From: Willaertia magna | Lineage: Eukaryota; Heterolobosea; Eutetramitea; Acrasida; Naegleriidae | DNA: 27,181 nt | Direction of reading: 5' to 3' | NCBI GenBank assembly: GCA_902984215.1 | Contig: CADWAF010005040.1 | Location: forward strand, 1 to 27,181 | Shown here: positions 9,676 to 20,367 of the stretch, one piece after another | Layout of the letters: each line of letters begins with the position of its first letter | Numbering within the stretch: the stretch's first letter is position 1 | Notes under the pieces: generated by a model | The model's database searches: none | What the model saw: only the letters and a program-made list of their open reading frames with translations | Told to the model about the DNA's origin: nothing | Translations under genes and position numbers: made by a program

Positions 9676-11844
9676 ATGCCAAGCCTAAACTTTATTGGAG
9701 AGTTCAAAACCAAATTTCAAAATAAACAATTTAATATTAGTTGTATTAGAGTTTCACATCCGAAAACTAATCAAACAATAATTTATAGAATTAAGAACCC
9801 ACTTGTTTATGTATTTGTTAATACAATTTTAGATGATATGTTATTAAAACATAAAATTGATTATTTACATGATGTTAAATTTAAGTTAAAAGATTCTTAT
9901 AATTCTTGTGATAACTATTATAAATGTTATTTTAAAAAACATGATTATGATAAAAGATTAACCGAATTATCTAAAGATAGAGTAATAAATGATAATAGAA
10001 AACTTTATTATGGATTCGAATTGGATTTTTATTCAATGTTTATGATACAAAATAATCTTAGATTATTTAATGAAATAGATATTAAATGGTTAAACGATAA
10101 TTGTGAAATAATAAAAAAATTTGATGGATATAATAATGTATTTATATAAAGTTTTAAATTTCAAAAACAAGACATTTATTTTTTGAAATATTTTGGTATG
10201 AATAATATAGATTCTTATTTAATTTGTTCAGATAAAATATTTAATAAGATTAAAAGTATAGATATTAATGATAAAAAATTTAAAAATTTTAAAATAATAT
10301 GTACTAATGATTTAACAAAAGAACTTACAAAGATGTTAACAAGTTCTAATATTATAATATCTGATAATGAAAGTGGACTACGTATAGAAGGGACTAATAT
10401 AATTGAATTAAAAACTATTTTAAAGAATTTTAATAAAAATATTTGTCAATCTCTTACTTTGACTTATTTAACAAATTCCAAAACAGAAATGAAAGATAAA
10501 ATAATAAATCTTTTAAACGAAAATAATATAAATATATGTGATATAATTAATTTTGAATTTAATTATAAAGAATTTGAAATTGATAAAATATTTGAATTTG
10601 TTAATTATAAATTTTTAATATTTGAATATTTAAATGATTTTTATAAGATTGAAGAATTTATAAAAATATTTTCTTTAAATGTACCACTTAAAACTATTAA
10701 ATTAAAAGATCATCATAATAATTTGTTATCAATTTATATGAATATTTTAACAGAACTTTCAAATAATGATGATAATTATTTTTATTATTTAAATAAAACT
10801 TATATAAATGAATGTAAAACTGATAATGAAACTAAAAATAATGATATTGATTCTGGAAATGATTTCAAATATAATGGTTTACAAGAAATGGACATTTTAA
10901 CTTTAAAAATTCCAAATTATTATTTTTTAACATCTATAATAATGAATATTGATAATGAAGATGGAGAAATATTTACAAAAGTAAATTATAAAATTTTAGA
11001 AAATCTTAAAAGTATAAATTGTAAATTATTATTTAAAAGTTTAGAATTAATATTTATAAAAATTTTAAATTGTTCTTTAACTGATGAATTTAGATTTTTT
11101 AATCATATTTTTAAAGATAAATTAATAACACAACAAAAAAAATTAACGGATAAATTAATGAATAATATTACTAATTATATTGGTGAAATTTTACATTTTC
11201 AACCAGGTAGAATTTTGATAAAAAGGAAATCAAATTTAGTCTATGATTATAAAAATGGCATAAATTTATTTATGAATAATATTAAATATAATTTACCTTT
11301 AGAATTAGTTGATGACACTATTTACAAAAAAGGTTTCTTTTTTAGTAAAAATCATTTTATTTTAAAAGATAATTTAAATTATCATTTTACACATATTACT
11401 GAAAATAATTATGATGTAAATAAATTATATTTATCTATTTATAAAGATGTTACTATGAAAATACTGGATTGTTTTACTAGAGATGATATTAATATAAATA
11501 AGATAACAATAGAAAAAGTTAATGAATTAATCAATGACAATGATATTATATGAGGAGTTGTTTCATTTATAAAAATAGAAAGTTTAAAAGATATTAATTT
11601 GTCTAATAATAATTATTATAAATTTATTAATTCGGATTTTTTAGTTCCTGTAGTTCAAAGATAAGATAAAAAATGTTTACATTTATTAGAATTTATTAAT
11701 GACAATAAATTACTAATTGATTTATCATTCGCAGAAATAACTAAAAAAAATAATTACTGGTTTAAAATAAGAGATTATATTTCAACAAGCAAAAAAAGAT
11801 CCTTAATTTTTAGAGAAATAACAAATAAAAAACATTCTCTTTAA
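9676..11844 (+). CDS. Unrecognised 722-residue protein with three internal stop codons read as sense
   Basis: The frame from ATG 9676 stays open in one register to TAA 11842 if TAA 10147, TGA 11551 and TAA 11662 are sense. The sequence on both sides of each codon has the same Asn/Lys/Ile-rich, helical character and the same frame. Past TGA 11551 it continues GVVSFIKIESLKD, then after TAA 11662 DKKCLHLLEF, down to a stop five bases before the end of the convergent gene. The TGA is naturally read as Trp. There is no signal peptide, clear membrane segment or motif that I recognise; the protein is probably cytoplasmic or nuclear. Without readthrough it would be three adjacent fragments, the second lacking an ATG near its start, which argues for one gene. 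Confidence 0.6.
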
Positions 11845-11849
11845 TTAAT

Positions 11850-12434
11850 TTAAACATTTTTTACAGGATATACTTCTATAGATAGATTGTTAGCATTTTT
11901 AATTGATTTTAGTACTTCACCTATACAATCAGTTGATGCTTTAATCATGTCTAATACTTTTTCAGCTACAATTACATCATCCTTTGCATTAAAAGTTAAA
12001 TAAGATGTATAACAATTATCATTCTCATTTTTTCTATTAATTAATACAATGTAAGCATTGACAATATCGTTACTTGGGCAAACCCAAATGCTTTTGTTTA
12101 TTTTATTCAAGAAATATGTTATTCTAGGAATTTTCTCTCTTTTAAAACAATTTTTTAATTTTTTGAGTTGTCTTAATTTCTTTCTTTTATACAAACTGAA
12201 TTGTGGGTATTTTAACACTAATACATCCATTTTGTCATCAGTACTATTTTGATTATCTTCAGTCATTTTTCTAATTACTGAAATACTATTTTCTTGTGAT
12301 AACCATAATTCAGTTAAAGCTTTATTTTCATCTCTGTTATTTTTATCTTTTATTAACAAATCCTTCTTAGATAATCCTGCTACGCTTAAAAGTGATGTTG
12401 TGAAATCATTGAATTCTTCAATGTAACTTGTCAT
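11850..12434 (-). CDS. Unrecognised 194-residue protein
   Basis: This is a complete frame from ATG 12434 to TAA 11852-11850 with no internal anomalies. A basic helix-like segment (YKRKKLRQLKKLKNCFKREK) lies near residues 82-101 and the remainder is mixed. It has no signal peptide or transmembrane segment. It converges on the 722-residue gene with only five bases between the two stop codons, and diverges from the gene at 12576 with 141 bases between starts. The basic segment could bind nucleic acid, but that is a guess from composition. Confidence 0.6.
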   Translation of the reverse strand: MTSYIEEFNDFTTSLLSVAGLSKKDLLIKDKNNRDENKALTELWLSQENSISVIRKMTEDNQNSTDDKMDVLVLKYPQFSLYKRKKLRQLKKLKNCFKREKIPRITYFLNKINKSIWVCPSNDIVNAYIVLINRKNENDNCYTSYLTFNAKDDVIVAEKVLDMIKASTDCIGEVLKSIKNANNLSIEVYPVKNV

Positions 12435-12575
12435 TTTTAAAACTTTTTTATTATTTTTATTGATACTTAATATTTTTTATATATAATATCAGATTTTTAT
12501 TTTGGATAAGAAAAAAAAAGATAAAGAATTTTGTTATATATACAATCTTTAGAAATATTATAAAATTTAAAATAA

Positions 12576-13572
12576 ATGTCTAATTATCATCATGACTATT
12601 TCACAATTAATCCAAAATTAGATGGATTAGCTTTAATTAATACAACTGTACATTCTTGTGATAATTCATCTATTATGCCATTAAATCAAAATCAACAAAG
12701 TAAAATGAATTATCCACCAATAAAAGGACCAAATAACCTTATTAATAATGATTATTTTTTCGTAAACAGTATGACTGACAATTTTCTAGTTTACACTAAT
12801 CCATTAAATCAAGGTTTCGTAACTCACCGTCAAACAAATCCAAGAATGCAATATGCGTCATATTTGGATAAATGTTTCCCTAAAACAAGGTTAGAAAATG
12901 CAGAATTAAGTTTTATAAAAAATAAGGATTTAATAGATAGTTTTGAAAATGTAGAAATAGAAAATACGACAGTAACATTGGATATTAGGGCTAGATGGGA
13001 TGTTAATTTAGATTCTAGGAATAATACTCCTACAACACTTCTTACAGATACTTTCGATCAAGACTTTTTTAAAAATTTAGCTTTTGTTGTTTTTAAGAAA
13101 ATTTTAGGTAATGAAGAAGAAGCTGAAAAAATTGTATTTAATGGAGGTTTTGGTTATGTTCTTAAAAGTTTTAGAAACTTTAAATTATCTTCTTTTCCCT
13201 GTTATTAGTAAAAATGATCGTGCAGGATTGTTAAAAGAAAGTAAATTATTCAAATATATAATTTCACACAAAGAATTGTACCAAATGTTTACAATGGCTT
13301 CTTTGGATATTGAAAATCAAAAAAATCAAAATGATTATTGTTATATGTCAAAAGATGTTTTGATGAATATTACAAATGATTTGGAAAATAGATTTTATAG
13401 ATCAATCAAAGTAAGAAAAGATTTACAATTCTAATTGATTAGACCAGATGGTAAACTATTTGTATTAACTGGAGATTTAGATGATTTGTTATTTGCAGGT
13501 TATCATAAAAATAGAATAGGTGCTGAGGTTAGATTTGCAGTAGAAGTTGTATTCAGTTCACCAAAAAAATAA
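12576..13572 (+). CDS. Unrecognised protein, about 331 residues, one frame change and one sense TAA
   Basis: The N-terminal two thirds (from ATG 12576) reads MSNYHHDYF... in one frame up to LSSF at about 13196. The remainder continues as PVISKNDRAG in the +1 frame, which fits one surplus base in the TTTTCCC run at 13193-13199. TAA at 13432 is then sense (context F-stop-LIRPDGK) and TAA 13570 ends the gene, six bases from the convergent gene. An alternative is a 22-base GT-AG intron at 13147-13168, which also restores frame. The composition is richer in Pro, Asp and Gly than its neighbours, with beta-strand-like stretches such as TTVTLDIRARWDV and AEVRFAVEVVFSS. It has no signal peptide. Family not recognised. 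Confidence 0.55.
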
Positions 13573-13578
13573 ATTTTA

Positions 13579-14481
13579 TTAAAACCCGTCTTTACTAATT
13601 CCTTTTTCGTGCATCTCGAAACCAAAATAATCTATTTCATCATCTGTATTTGTTAAAAATTGTTTTGCTTTTTCTAATGGTTTATTTTCACTTAAAGTTT
13701 CACAAATAAATAACAATTTCTTATCATCTTCTTTCAAAGCGTCATTTTCAACAACATTTCTATTAAACCACTTTTTTACTTCGCACTTGCATCTACAAAA
13801 AGAAGCGTTTATAATATTTGATTTACTATTGGTTAAACAGTTATTACCAAATTCACTTAATGAATCAACAATTAATGCAAATGCATACCAATGGTTTGCT
13901 TCTTCATTGTTTCCTAAATTGATTTCAAATTTAATTAACTTTGATATTAATTTTATTAATCCGTCTCTTAAATTTTTAATACTTTCATTGAAAGACAGTC
14001 CAATAAATTTGTTTAATATTTTGTAAAGATGTTTTTCATTGATAATATTAAAATCATTAAAATTTCCTTTTATCTTTATCGTCTCTTTTTCATTTTTATA
14101 ATTCGTAAATACTAAATAAAATGTTAAATTTTCAATGTCAATATTAATAAACTTGTCTTTTGTCAACATAAAAATAATAATATCTGAATCATTTTTAATA
14201 CTATTTGATTTTTTAGGTATAATGTAAGGCTGTGCAAATGTTGTACACTTTTTGTTTATTAAAATACATCCATTTTCAAATTCTGATAAACTTTTTAAAA
14301 ATGATTTTAATGTTTTACTTTTTTCTTCGCTAAAGAATTTAAAATTAAATATTTCTTCTAAACGACATTTATAAATGTTAGAAATGTATTCAATAGGAAT
14401 AATTATGTTCCTCTCTTTGACAATAACTTTAGCATCTATCAAATTTACTTTTTTATTGAAATTTTTGGGGTGATGACTCAT
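13579..14481 (-). CDS. Unrecognised 300-residue protein with Cys-rich motif
   Basis: This is an uninterrupted frame from ATG 14481 (MSHHPKNFNKK) to TAA 13581-13579. Near residues 227-236 is ASFCRCKCEVKKWFNRN, with three closely spaced Cys, and an acidic C-terminal tail ends the protein. There is no signal peptide or membrane segment. It converges with the gene ending at 13572, and its start faces the esterase-like array across 217 bases. It needs no sense stop, which shows that not all genes here carry them. No function can be assigned. Confidence 0.6.
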   Translation of the reverse strand: MSHHPKNFNKKVNLIDAKVIVKERNIIIPIEYISNIYKCRLEEIFNFKFFSEEKSKTLKSFLKSLSEFENGCILINKKCTTFAQPYIIPKKSNSIKNDSDIIIFMLTKDKFINIDIENLTFYLVFTNYKNEKETIKIKGNFNDFNIINEKHLYKILNKFIGLSFNESIKNLRDGLIKLISKLIKFEINLGNNEEANHWYAFALIVDSLSEFGNNCLTNSKSNIINASFCRCKCEVKKWFNRNVVENDALKEDDKKLLFICETLSENKPLEKAKQFLTNTDDEIDYFGFEMHEKGISKDGF

Positions 14482-14650
14482 TTTTTTTTAAGTTCAAACA
14501 ATTTCAACTTCAAAATCTTTAAGTATTTATTTTTTTTATTTCTTCTAAAAAAATTGTTATTGTAAATTGTCAATAGCTAAAAATGATTATATTATCTACA
14601 TTCAACCAATGATGTAAAACAATATCCGTTTATTTTTTTATTTTAATGAT

Positions 14651-14681
14651 TTTTAAATCCTTGGAACCCTTTTAAATCCTT
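14651..14681 (+). repeat. 12-bp direct repeat upstream of the first esterase-like gene
   Basis: TTTTAAATCCTT occurs at 14651-14662 and again at 14670-14681, ending 17 bases before the ATG at 14699. The repeat lies in the spacer that must contain the promoter of the array. It may be a regulatory site or chance in A/T-rich DNA. A related ATATTRAAACATGAA context surrounds the starts of paralogs 1 and 2. Confidence 0.3.
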
Positions 14682-14698
14682 TAAAAAAATATTAAAAC

Positions 14699-16009
14699 AT
14701 GAACCCACTAAATACTGTTATCTTGGTTCTACTGGTATGCGCTACCTTCTTTCAAACCGTGTATTCTCAAACCCTCATTAAGGGAGATCAGTTTCAACTG
14801 AAAGAGAGAACTAAGAATTATTCTGGTCAAATCAGATTTGATTATTATATCGAAATGGAACTATCAAGATTCAATATCAAACAACAACCATTCACCTTTT
14901 CATTATTGCTCTTTGATCAGTTCAATGAATATAATATTATTCTTATAAATTCCACACGACATGAATTAGCGAGTAAGATTTTATACATTGATAATAACTA
15001 TCCTGAAGAAACTAAAGTGTGTAATGTTACATTCAGTGGTTTAACACAAACTCAAAATTTAACATTATTAATACAAAAAAGAACAGATCCAACATATTAC
15101 GTAGTAGTATTCGGAGGTATTAAAATCAATGATAATGAAATTGAATACATACCTCAAAAATACATTCCATTAGTTTATGAAAATGGTAAAATTATTAAAA
15201 ATCCTTTAAAAATTGAATTCATAGGTGGTGATTTATCATGTGGTTTGTCTTTGAGTTCAACTTGTCCAGCTACACAGTCAAAACCTGTTTCTACAGATGC
15301 CACATCTGCTTTTACAACCCTAACAGCAAAGAAATTGAAAGCTTTAGAACATAGAATAATTTGTTCAACTGAATATACTGTCATAGACGCCTTTTTTGAA
15401 ACTCTTTTCATGAATATTTTTTATAGTAGCACAAGAACAGGCATTGGAATGCGATGGAATCATAAGAGCTTTGTTTCCGATGTTGTGGTTATTGATTTGG
15501 GAAAATTAGATTATATGCAATATCGTTTAACAAAATTTGATAAAAATTATTTTGAAACGTATAAACGTGATTACAATAGTTTATTGGATTTAATATTACT
15601 TGTTTATAAATATTATAACCCTAATTTAAAGGTGGTTGCTATTACCGGGGTAAGAAAAGAAGATCAAATGTATGGATTAACAGAATCAATTGTTAGAAAC
15701 AGAACAGAAATTAACAAAACAATTCATTTCAAAAATCTTTATCATTTAGGTTTTAATGAAACTGCTGGGAAATATGCAGATTGCTACTCATATCCAAATG
15801 CTACAATGCATTAAATGATGGCTGATGAATTAAGCAAGTTTATTAAAACTTTAGTTCCACCCACTGAGTATGTCACAGATGATCATATTCATTTATTATC
15901 AAGTGTATCAACTGCTAAATTTAAACCTTTGGTCTCTAACTCGACTAAAAATTTAATTAGATACATTACTCTAGTATTTTGTTTATTAATTACATATATT
16001 TTTAGATAA
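14699..16009 (+). CDS. SGNH/CE2 esterase-like surface protein, paralog 1
   Basis: The 436-residue product has a signal peptide ending near TVYSQ (residue 24), a beta-rich N-terminal domain, and an SGNH-hydrolase-like domain resembling carbohydrate esterase family 2. Block I is KIEFIGGDLSCG (residues 171-182); CE2 enzymes usually have IEFIGDSITCG, so the nucleophile Ser position is Asp178. Block III is DLGKLD (266-271) instead of NLGxND. The C-terminal block reads CYSYP, with Tyr365 where His is expected. TAA at 15812 is sense: the next residues MMADEL align with the other paralogs, where this position is Glu, Arg or Asp. A hydrophobic C-terminus after SNSTKN looks like a GPI-anchor signal. 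The stop is TAATAA. All key active-site residues are altered, so it is probably non-catalytic. Confidence 0.65.
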
Positions 16010-16123
16010 TAAAGAATTACTTTTTTATTGTAAAAATAGTATTTTACTTTTTTAATTAAGGTTGATTTCAGTAATAAGAATAACATTATACAATTACAGA
16101 CATTACAAAAAAAATATTGAAAC

Positions 16124-17483
16124 ATGAAACCACTTTATACGTTCATCTTGTTACTACTAATATTCATTGACCTCTTTCAAACTGTGTATTCTCAAACTCT
16201 CATTAAGGGAGATCAATTTCATGTAAAAGGGAGGCATGAAATAGAAAATAACAAGGTTAAATATGATTTTTATGTTGAAATGGAATTATCAAAATTTAAT
16301 ATTAAACAACAGCCATTCACTTTATCTTTATTCTTTGATGATACTGCAAATCATTATAATATTATCTTTATGAATTCCACCCAGCATGAAGTATCAAGAA
16401 AGATTTTATACATCAAGGCTAACAATTACTCGTATCCCCAAACATTAACATTCAGTGATTTAACACAAACTCAAAACTTGACATTATTGATACAAAAAAG
16501 AACAAAATCATATGTTGGTGGTGTTGTTAGTTTTGGAGGTGTCAAAATCAATAATAATGAAATTGAATATATACCTCAAAAATACATTCCATTAGTTTAT
16601 GAAAATGGTAAAATTATTAAAAATCTTTTAAAAATTAAATTTTTAGGTGCTTCAGTATCATGTGGAATGTCTTTGGATAGAGAGGACTGTTCAGGCGTAA
16701 TTAATAATGGCGATGCATCAATATCTTTTACAACCTTAACAGCAAAGAAATTGAAAGCTTTAGAACATAGATTAATTTGTAGGAGTGGTATAGGTGTTTG
16801 TGTTGGTTCTATATTTGAGAAAATGTATGTGCACACTTTCGAAGTTGATTTTATAGATCTATTATATTATAATAGTAGATTGTGGAATTTCTTTAAATTC
16901 ATTCCTGATGTTGTTGTTATAAATTTAGGTAATAATGATTATAGTGCATTATCAAAAGGTGAAGTTGATGGATATATCAAAAATTACAATAATTTACTTG
17001 ACTTAATTATTTCAAAATACAGGCCTCACAATAGAAATTTAAAAATTGTTTCAACAGTTGGAGTTTTATACGGAGATAATTATCAATATAGTGGAATAAC
17101 AGAATCTATTGTTAAAAATAGAACTGAATTTAATACTACAATTTTTTGGAAAAGTCTTTATCATTTAGGGTTTGATCTTTATGGGGAAATTCCCACATAC
17201 AGGTTGTTCTTGGTATCCAGGTCCAGAAATGCATGAGAAAATGACAGATGAATTGACAAAATTTATTAGTACAATTATCCCACCGATTGAATACCTAACG
17301 AATGAAGTTGAAATAAGAAATACCACAGCGTCAATAATTTACAAGAGCCTGTATTCAACACATTCCCCTTATAAGAGCGTTCATACTAGTTCAGTCAAGA
17401 ATATTACGTTTAACCTGTCACTTAACTTGATTTGTTTATTTGGTGCGTTGTTTTTTCTTTATTTGTCAACATTATCTGTTTAA
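16124..17483 (+). CDS. SGNH/CE2 esterase-like surface protein, paralog 2 (frame change near 3' end)
   Basis: This paralog has a signal peptide, then the FHVKGRHEI beta-domain and the block KIKFLGASVSCG with the nucleophile Ser177 present. The block II-like RSGIG and block III NLGNND (267-272) are intact. The frame then changes by +1 at the GGGG run 17183-17186. Past it the peptide GCSWYPGPEMHEKM aligns with paralogs 1 and 3, so one G is surplus relative to the gene family. In that C-terminal block the catalytic His position is Tyr. A hydrophobic tail (LNLICLFGALFFLYLSTL) after a Ser/Thr-rich stretch resembles a GPI-anchor signal. About 452 residues in all. If the frame change is real rather than a read error, the product would lose the last block and the anchor. 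Confidence 0.65.
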
Positions 17484-17566
17484 ACCAAAAACAAAATAAA
17501 ATAAAATAAGTTTTAATAAAATAAATCTATATACTATTTGAAAAACTTAAAAAAAAAAAGAAAGAA

Positions 17567-18835
17567 ATGAAACACTTGAATCTATTTGTATTATTAATTA
17601 TTTCAATCATCTTGTTAATTCAAACGGTTTATACACAGACATTTATTAAGGGTTCTAAATTTCATGTAAAAGGAAGACATGAGATAGAAGATGATAGGGT
17701 TAAATATGATTATTATGTGGAAATGGAACTGTCAAGATTTAATATGAAACAAAAAAACATTACTTTGTCTTTTTATTTTAGCGATGTAGCAAATCATTAT
17801 AACATTATTTTGATGGATTATAAACAAAAAACGATTTCGAAACAGATATTATATATCACTTCATACCTTAATAACATCCCTTACAACGTCACGTTTACTA
17901 ACCTACTTCAAACACAAAACTTAACATTATTGATACAAAAAAGAACTGAATCATATGTTGGTAGTGTAGTAACGTTCGAGGGAGTTAAAATAAATGACAA
18001 TGAAGTTGAATATATAGAACAAGAATATTTACCTATAGTTTACGATGACAATGGTGAAATAATTAAAAATCCTTTAAAAATGGAATTTTTAGGTGCTTTA
18101 GTGTCATGTGGTATGTCTTTGGATAGAGTAGATTGTTCTAGGCCTATTAACAACAGTGATGCTTTAATAGCTTTTACTACTCTGACAGCAAAAAAATTAA
18201 AAGCAATTAAACACAGACTTATTTGTAGAAGTGCAATTGGGGTTGTTATTAATAACTACCCTTTCGAAAACATGTATAGACACACGTTTAGATGTGACTT
18301 CGCAGACCCGAATTACAGTAATCGTAGATTTTGGGATTTCAGTAAATTTATCCCAAATGTAGTAGTCATAAATTTAGGTAATAATGACAACGGTGTTTTA
18401 GTAGCTGGAAATGTAAATATTTACGTTAAAGAGTATAATAGCTTGTTTGATTTAATAATTTCAAAATATAAACCTTATAACAGGAATTTGAAAATAGCTG
18501 GAGTTATTTACGGTGATCAATACAACGAAATAACAGAATCGATCGTAAAAAACAGACCTAATTATAACGTCACAGTTTTTTGGAAGAGTTTTTATCATTT
18601 AAATTTCAATCCAAGTTCTGCTTTCCCTGTAGGTGGTTGTGCAGGTCATCCTGGTTTTGAAATGTATAGAATGATGGCCGAAAAACTTTCAAAATATATA
18701 AGGACTATAATCCTACCAGTTGAATATGTTACTATAAAGTTAGCTACTAATACTTTTACACGCCTATCAGAACCAGAACTTTTTGAAGATGAACCAGATT
18801 TAACACTAGAAGATACAATTTCAGAATACATTTAA
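17567..18835 (+). CDS. SGNH/CE2 esterase-like secreted protein, paralog 3, no anchor tail
   Basis: This is an uninterrupted 422-residue frame with a signal peptide (to about YTQ, residue 24). Block I is KMEFLGALVSCG, where Leu178 replaces the Ser seen in paralogs 2 and 4. Block III NLGNND (269-274) is intact. The C-terminal block GGCAGHPGFEMY keeps His361, the only paralog to do so. It ends in an acidic tail, EPDLTLEDTISEYI, at TAA 18833. Paralog 4 has a similar acidic tail followed by a hydrophobic anchor signal that is missing here. The product would therefore be released rather than membrane-anchored. The nucleophile loss makes hydrolysis unlikely. Confidence 0.7.
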   Translation: MKHLNLFVLLIISIILLIQTVYTQTFIKGSKFHVKGRHEIEDDRVKYDYYVEMELSRFNMKQKNITLSFYFSDVANHYNIILMDYKQKTISKQILYITSYLNNIPYNVTFTNLLQTQNLTLLIQKRTESYVGSVVTFEGVKINDNEVEYIEQEYLPIVYDDNGEIIKNPLKMEFLGALVSCGMSLDRVDCSRPINNSDALIAFTTLTAKKLKAIKHRLICRSAIGVVINNYPFENMYRHTFRCDFADPNYSNRRFWDFSKFIPNVVVINLGNNDNGVLVAGNVNIYVKEYNSLFDLIISKYKPYNRNLKIAGVIYGDQYNEITESIVKNRPNYNVTVFWKSFYHLNFNPSSAFPVGGCAGHPGFEMYRMMAEKLSKYIRTIILPVEYVTIKLATNTFTRLSEPELFEDEPDLTLEDTISEYI

Positions 18836-18905
18836 CAAGCCGAGTATGAATAATAATTTAAATAAAAAATTTATATACCTTCAAAACGATGAATGTCAAA
18901 GAGAT

Positions 18906-20315
18906 ATGAAATATTTAAATTTAATAGTGTTATTAATTATTTTTGTTTTATTAATAGTTCAATTAGTCTATTCACAAACATTTATTAAGGGTTCTAAATT
19001 TCATGTAAAGGGAAGGCATGAAATAGAAGATGATAAAGTAAAATATGATTTTCAAATTGAAATGGTATTATCTAAATTTAATGTTAAAAAGAAAGATACA
19101 ACATTCTCATTGTATTTTGAAGGGGATTTCGCAAATAATTATAATATAATTTTATTGAATTCTACACAAAACTTAGTTGTTAATCAAACTTTACGTATTA
19201 CTGCTAATTTATATCCTGATCCACAGAAAGTAACTTTTACTAATGTACCACAAACTCAAAATTTAACATTGGTGATACAAAAAAGAACACAAAGGTGGGT
19301 ATCTGGAGTTGTTAAACTTGCTGGTGTAGGAATTGATAATAATGAAACAGAATATATAGAACAAGATTATATCCCAGTAGTTTATGACAATGGTAAAATC
19401 GTAAAAAATCCTTTAAAGTTGAAATTTTTAGGTGCATCTGTTACTTGTGAAATGGTGTTAGATTATTTTAGATGTGTCGCAGTTCTAAATATGGATGGTT
19501 TCAGTTCTTTTGCCACATAGACAGCAACAAAATTAAAGGTAATCGAAAACAGACTTATTTGTAGAGAGGGGATAGCCTTAGCAATGGGTACAGTTTTTGA
19601 AAGGCTTTACCTGCACACTTTTGCTTCTGATTTTATTGATGCAACTTATTACAATAGCAGATTCTGGAATTTTAGTAAATATATTCCGGATATAGTAGTT
19701 ATAAATTTAGGAAATAATGATTCTGGTGCGCTGTCAATAGGTAAAACAGATGCTTATATCAAAGCTTATAATCATTTGATTGATTTAATCATTTCAAAAT
19801 ATAAACCTCACAACAACAATCTGAAAATCGTTGCAGTTGCTGACACGTTTTATGGTGATGTAATCAACAATGTTATTGAGACTATTGTTAAAAATAGACC
19901 TGATTATAACATGACAGTTTTTTGGAAAGATCTTTATCATTTAAATGTAGACACAAAGGCAAAGTTAATTGGTTATAATGGTCAACCAAGTCAAGAAATG
20001 CACGATTACATGGCAGAAGATTTATATAATTACATAAGAAAGTTATCCCCAATAGAGTATATTGATATAGATTCAACTACAAGGATACCTTTGAGTACTA
20101 CTACTCGTCCAACAAAACTAAAACAAATTAGAGATGAACCAGATTTAACCTACAAAGACGAACCAAAATTATTACAGTCTGAGTCATCAAATAGTGACAC
20201 TGAACTCATAATACAAAAAGCAACTGTTCGGAAAAATTCAGCAATGAACATAGGAAGCAATAACCCATTAATTTATTTGTTGTTTTTATACATCCTTTAT
20301 ATTGTAAACAGTTAA
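18906..20315 (+). CDS. SGNH/CE2 esterase-like surface protein, paralog 4, internal TAG
   Basis: I start it at ATG 18906 (MKYLNLIVLL), not the in-frame ATG at 18846, because the signal peptide then aligns with the other paralogs. The 469-residue reading includes TAG 19518 as sense; it falls in SFAT-stop-TATKLK, where the paralogs have FTTLTAKKLK (Leu). Block I is FLGASVTCEM, with Ser178 kept but the following Gly changed to Glu. Block III NLGNND is intact. The C-terminal block GYNGQPSQEMH has Gln in place of His. A long acidic stalk (EPDLTYKDEPKL) and a final hydrophobic run after NIGSNNP suggest a GPI anchor. If TAG were a stop, the protein would end after the beta-domain and block I. Confidence 0.65.
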
Positions 20316-20367
20316 CAAATAAAAAAAATTCTAATATATAACTCTTTTTAAAACATAACTTAAAAAA

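Larger units (their letters stand above)
14699..20315 (+). repeat. Tandem array of four diverged paralogous genes
   Basis: Four genes in the same orientation share the signal peptide (xTVYxQTxIKG), the motif QTQNLTLxIQKRT, the block (I/V)KNPLKxxFLG, and later VVVIxLG and the ESIVKNR/ESIVRNR motif. Spacers are 114, 83 and 70 bases. The organisation indicates serial local duplication followed by divergence concentrated in the active-site loops and C-terminal tails. Confidence 0.75.

Noticed and set aside
11551..11553. TGA as the true end of the gene beginning at 9676
   Set aside because: The same frame continues for about 96 codons with the same composition and ends just before the convergent gene, which would otherwise leave an unexplained open stretch.
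4700..14481. Idea that the unrecognised gene block is an integrated virus or Polinton-like element
   Set aside because: No capsid, ATPase, protease, integrase or DNA polymerase motif could be recognised, and no terminal inverted repeats flank the block.
17170..17202. A 33-base GT-AG intron to explain the frame change in paralog 2
   Set aside because: Its length is a multiple of three, so removal would not restore frame; dropping one G at 17183-17186 gives a peptide that aligns with the paralogs.
18646..20076. Minus-strand frames of 61 and 62 codons within the esterase-like array
   Set aside because: They are short, lack coding character and lie opposite well-supported paralog sequence.
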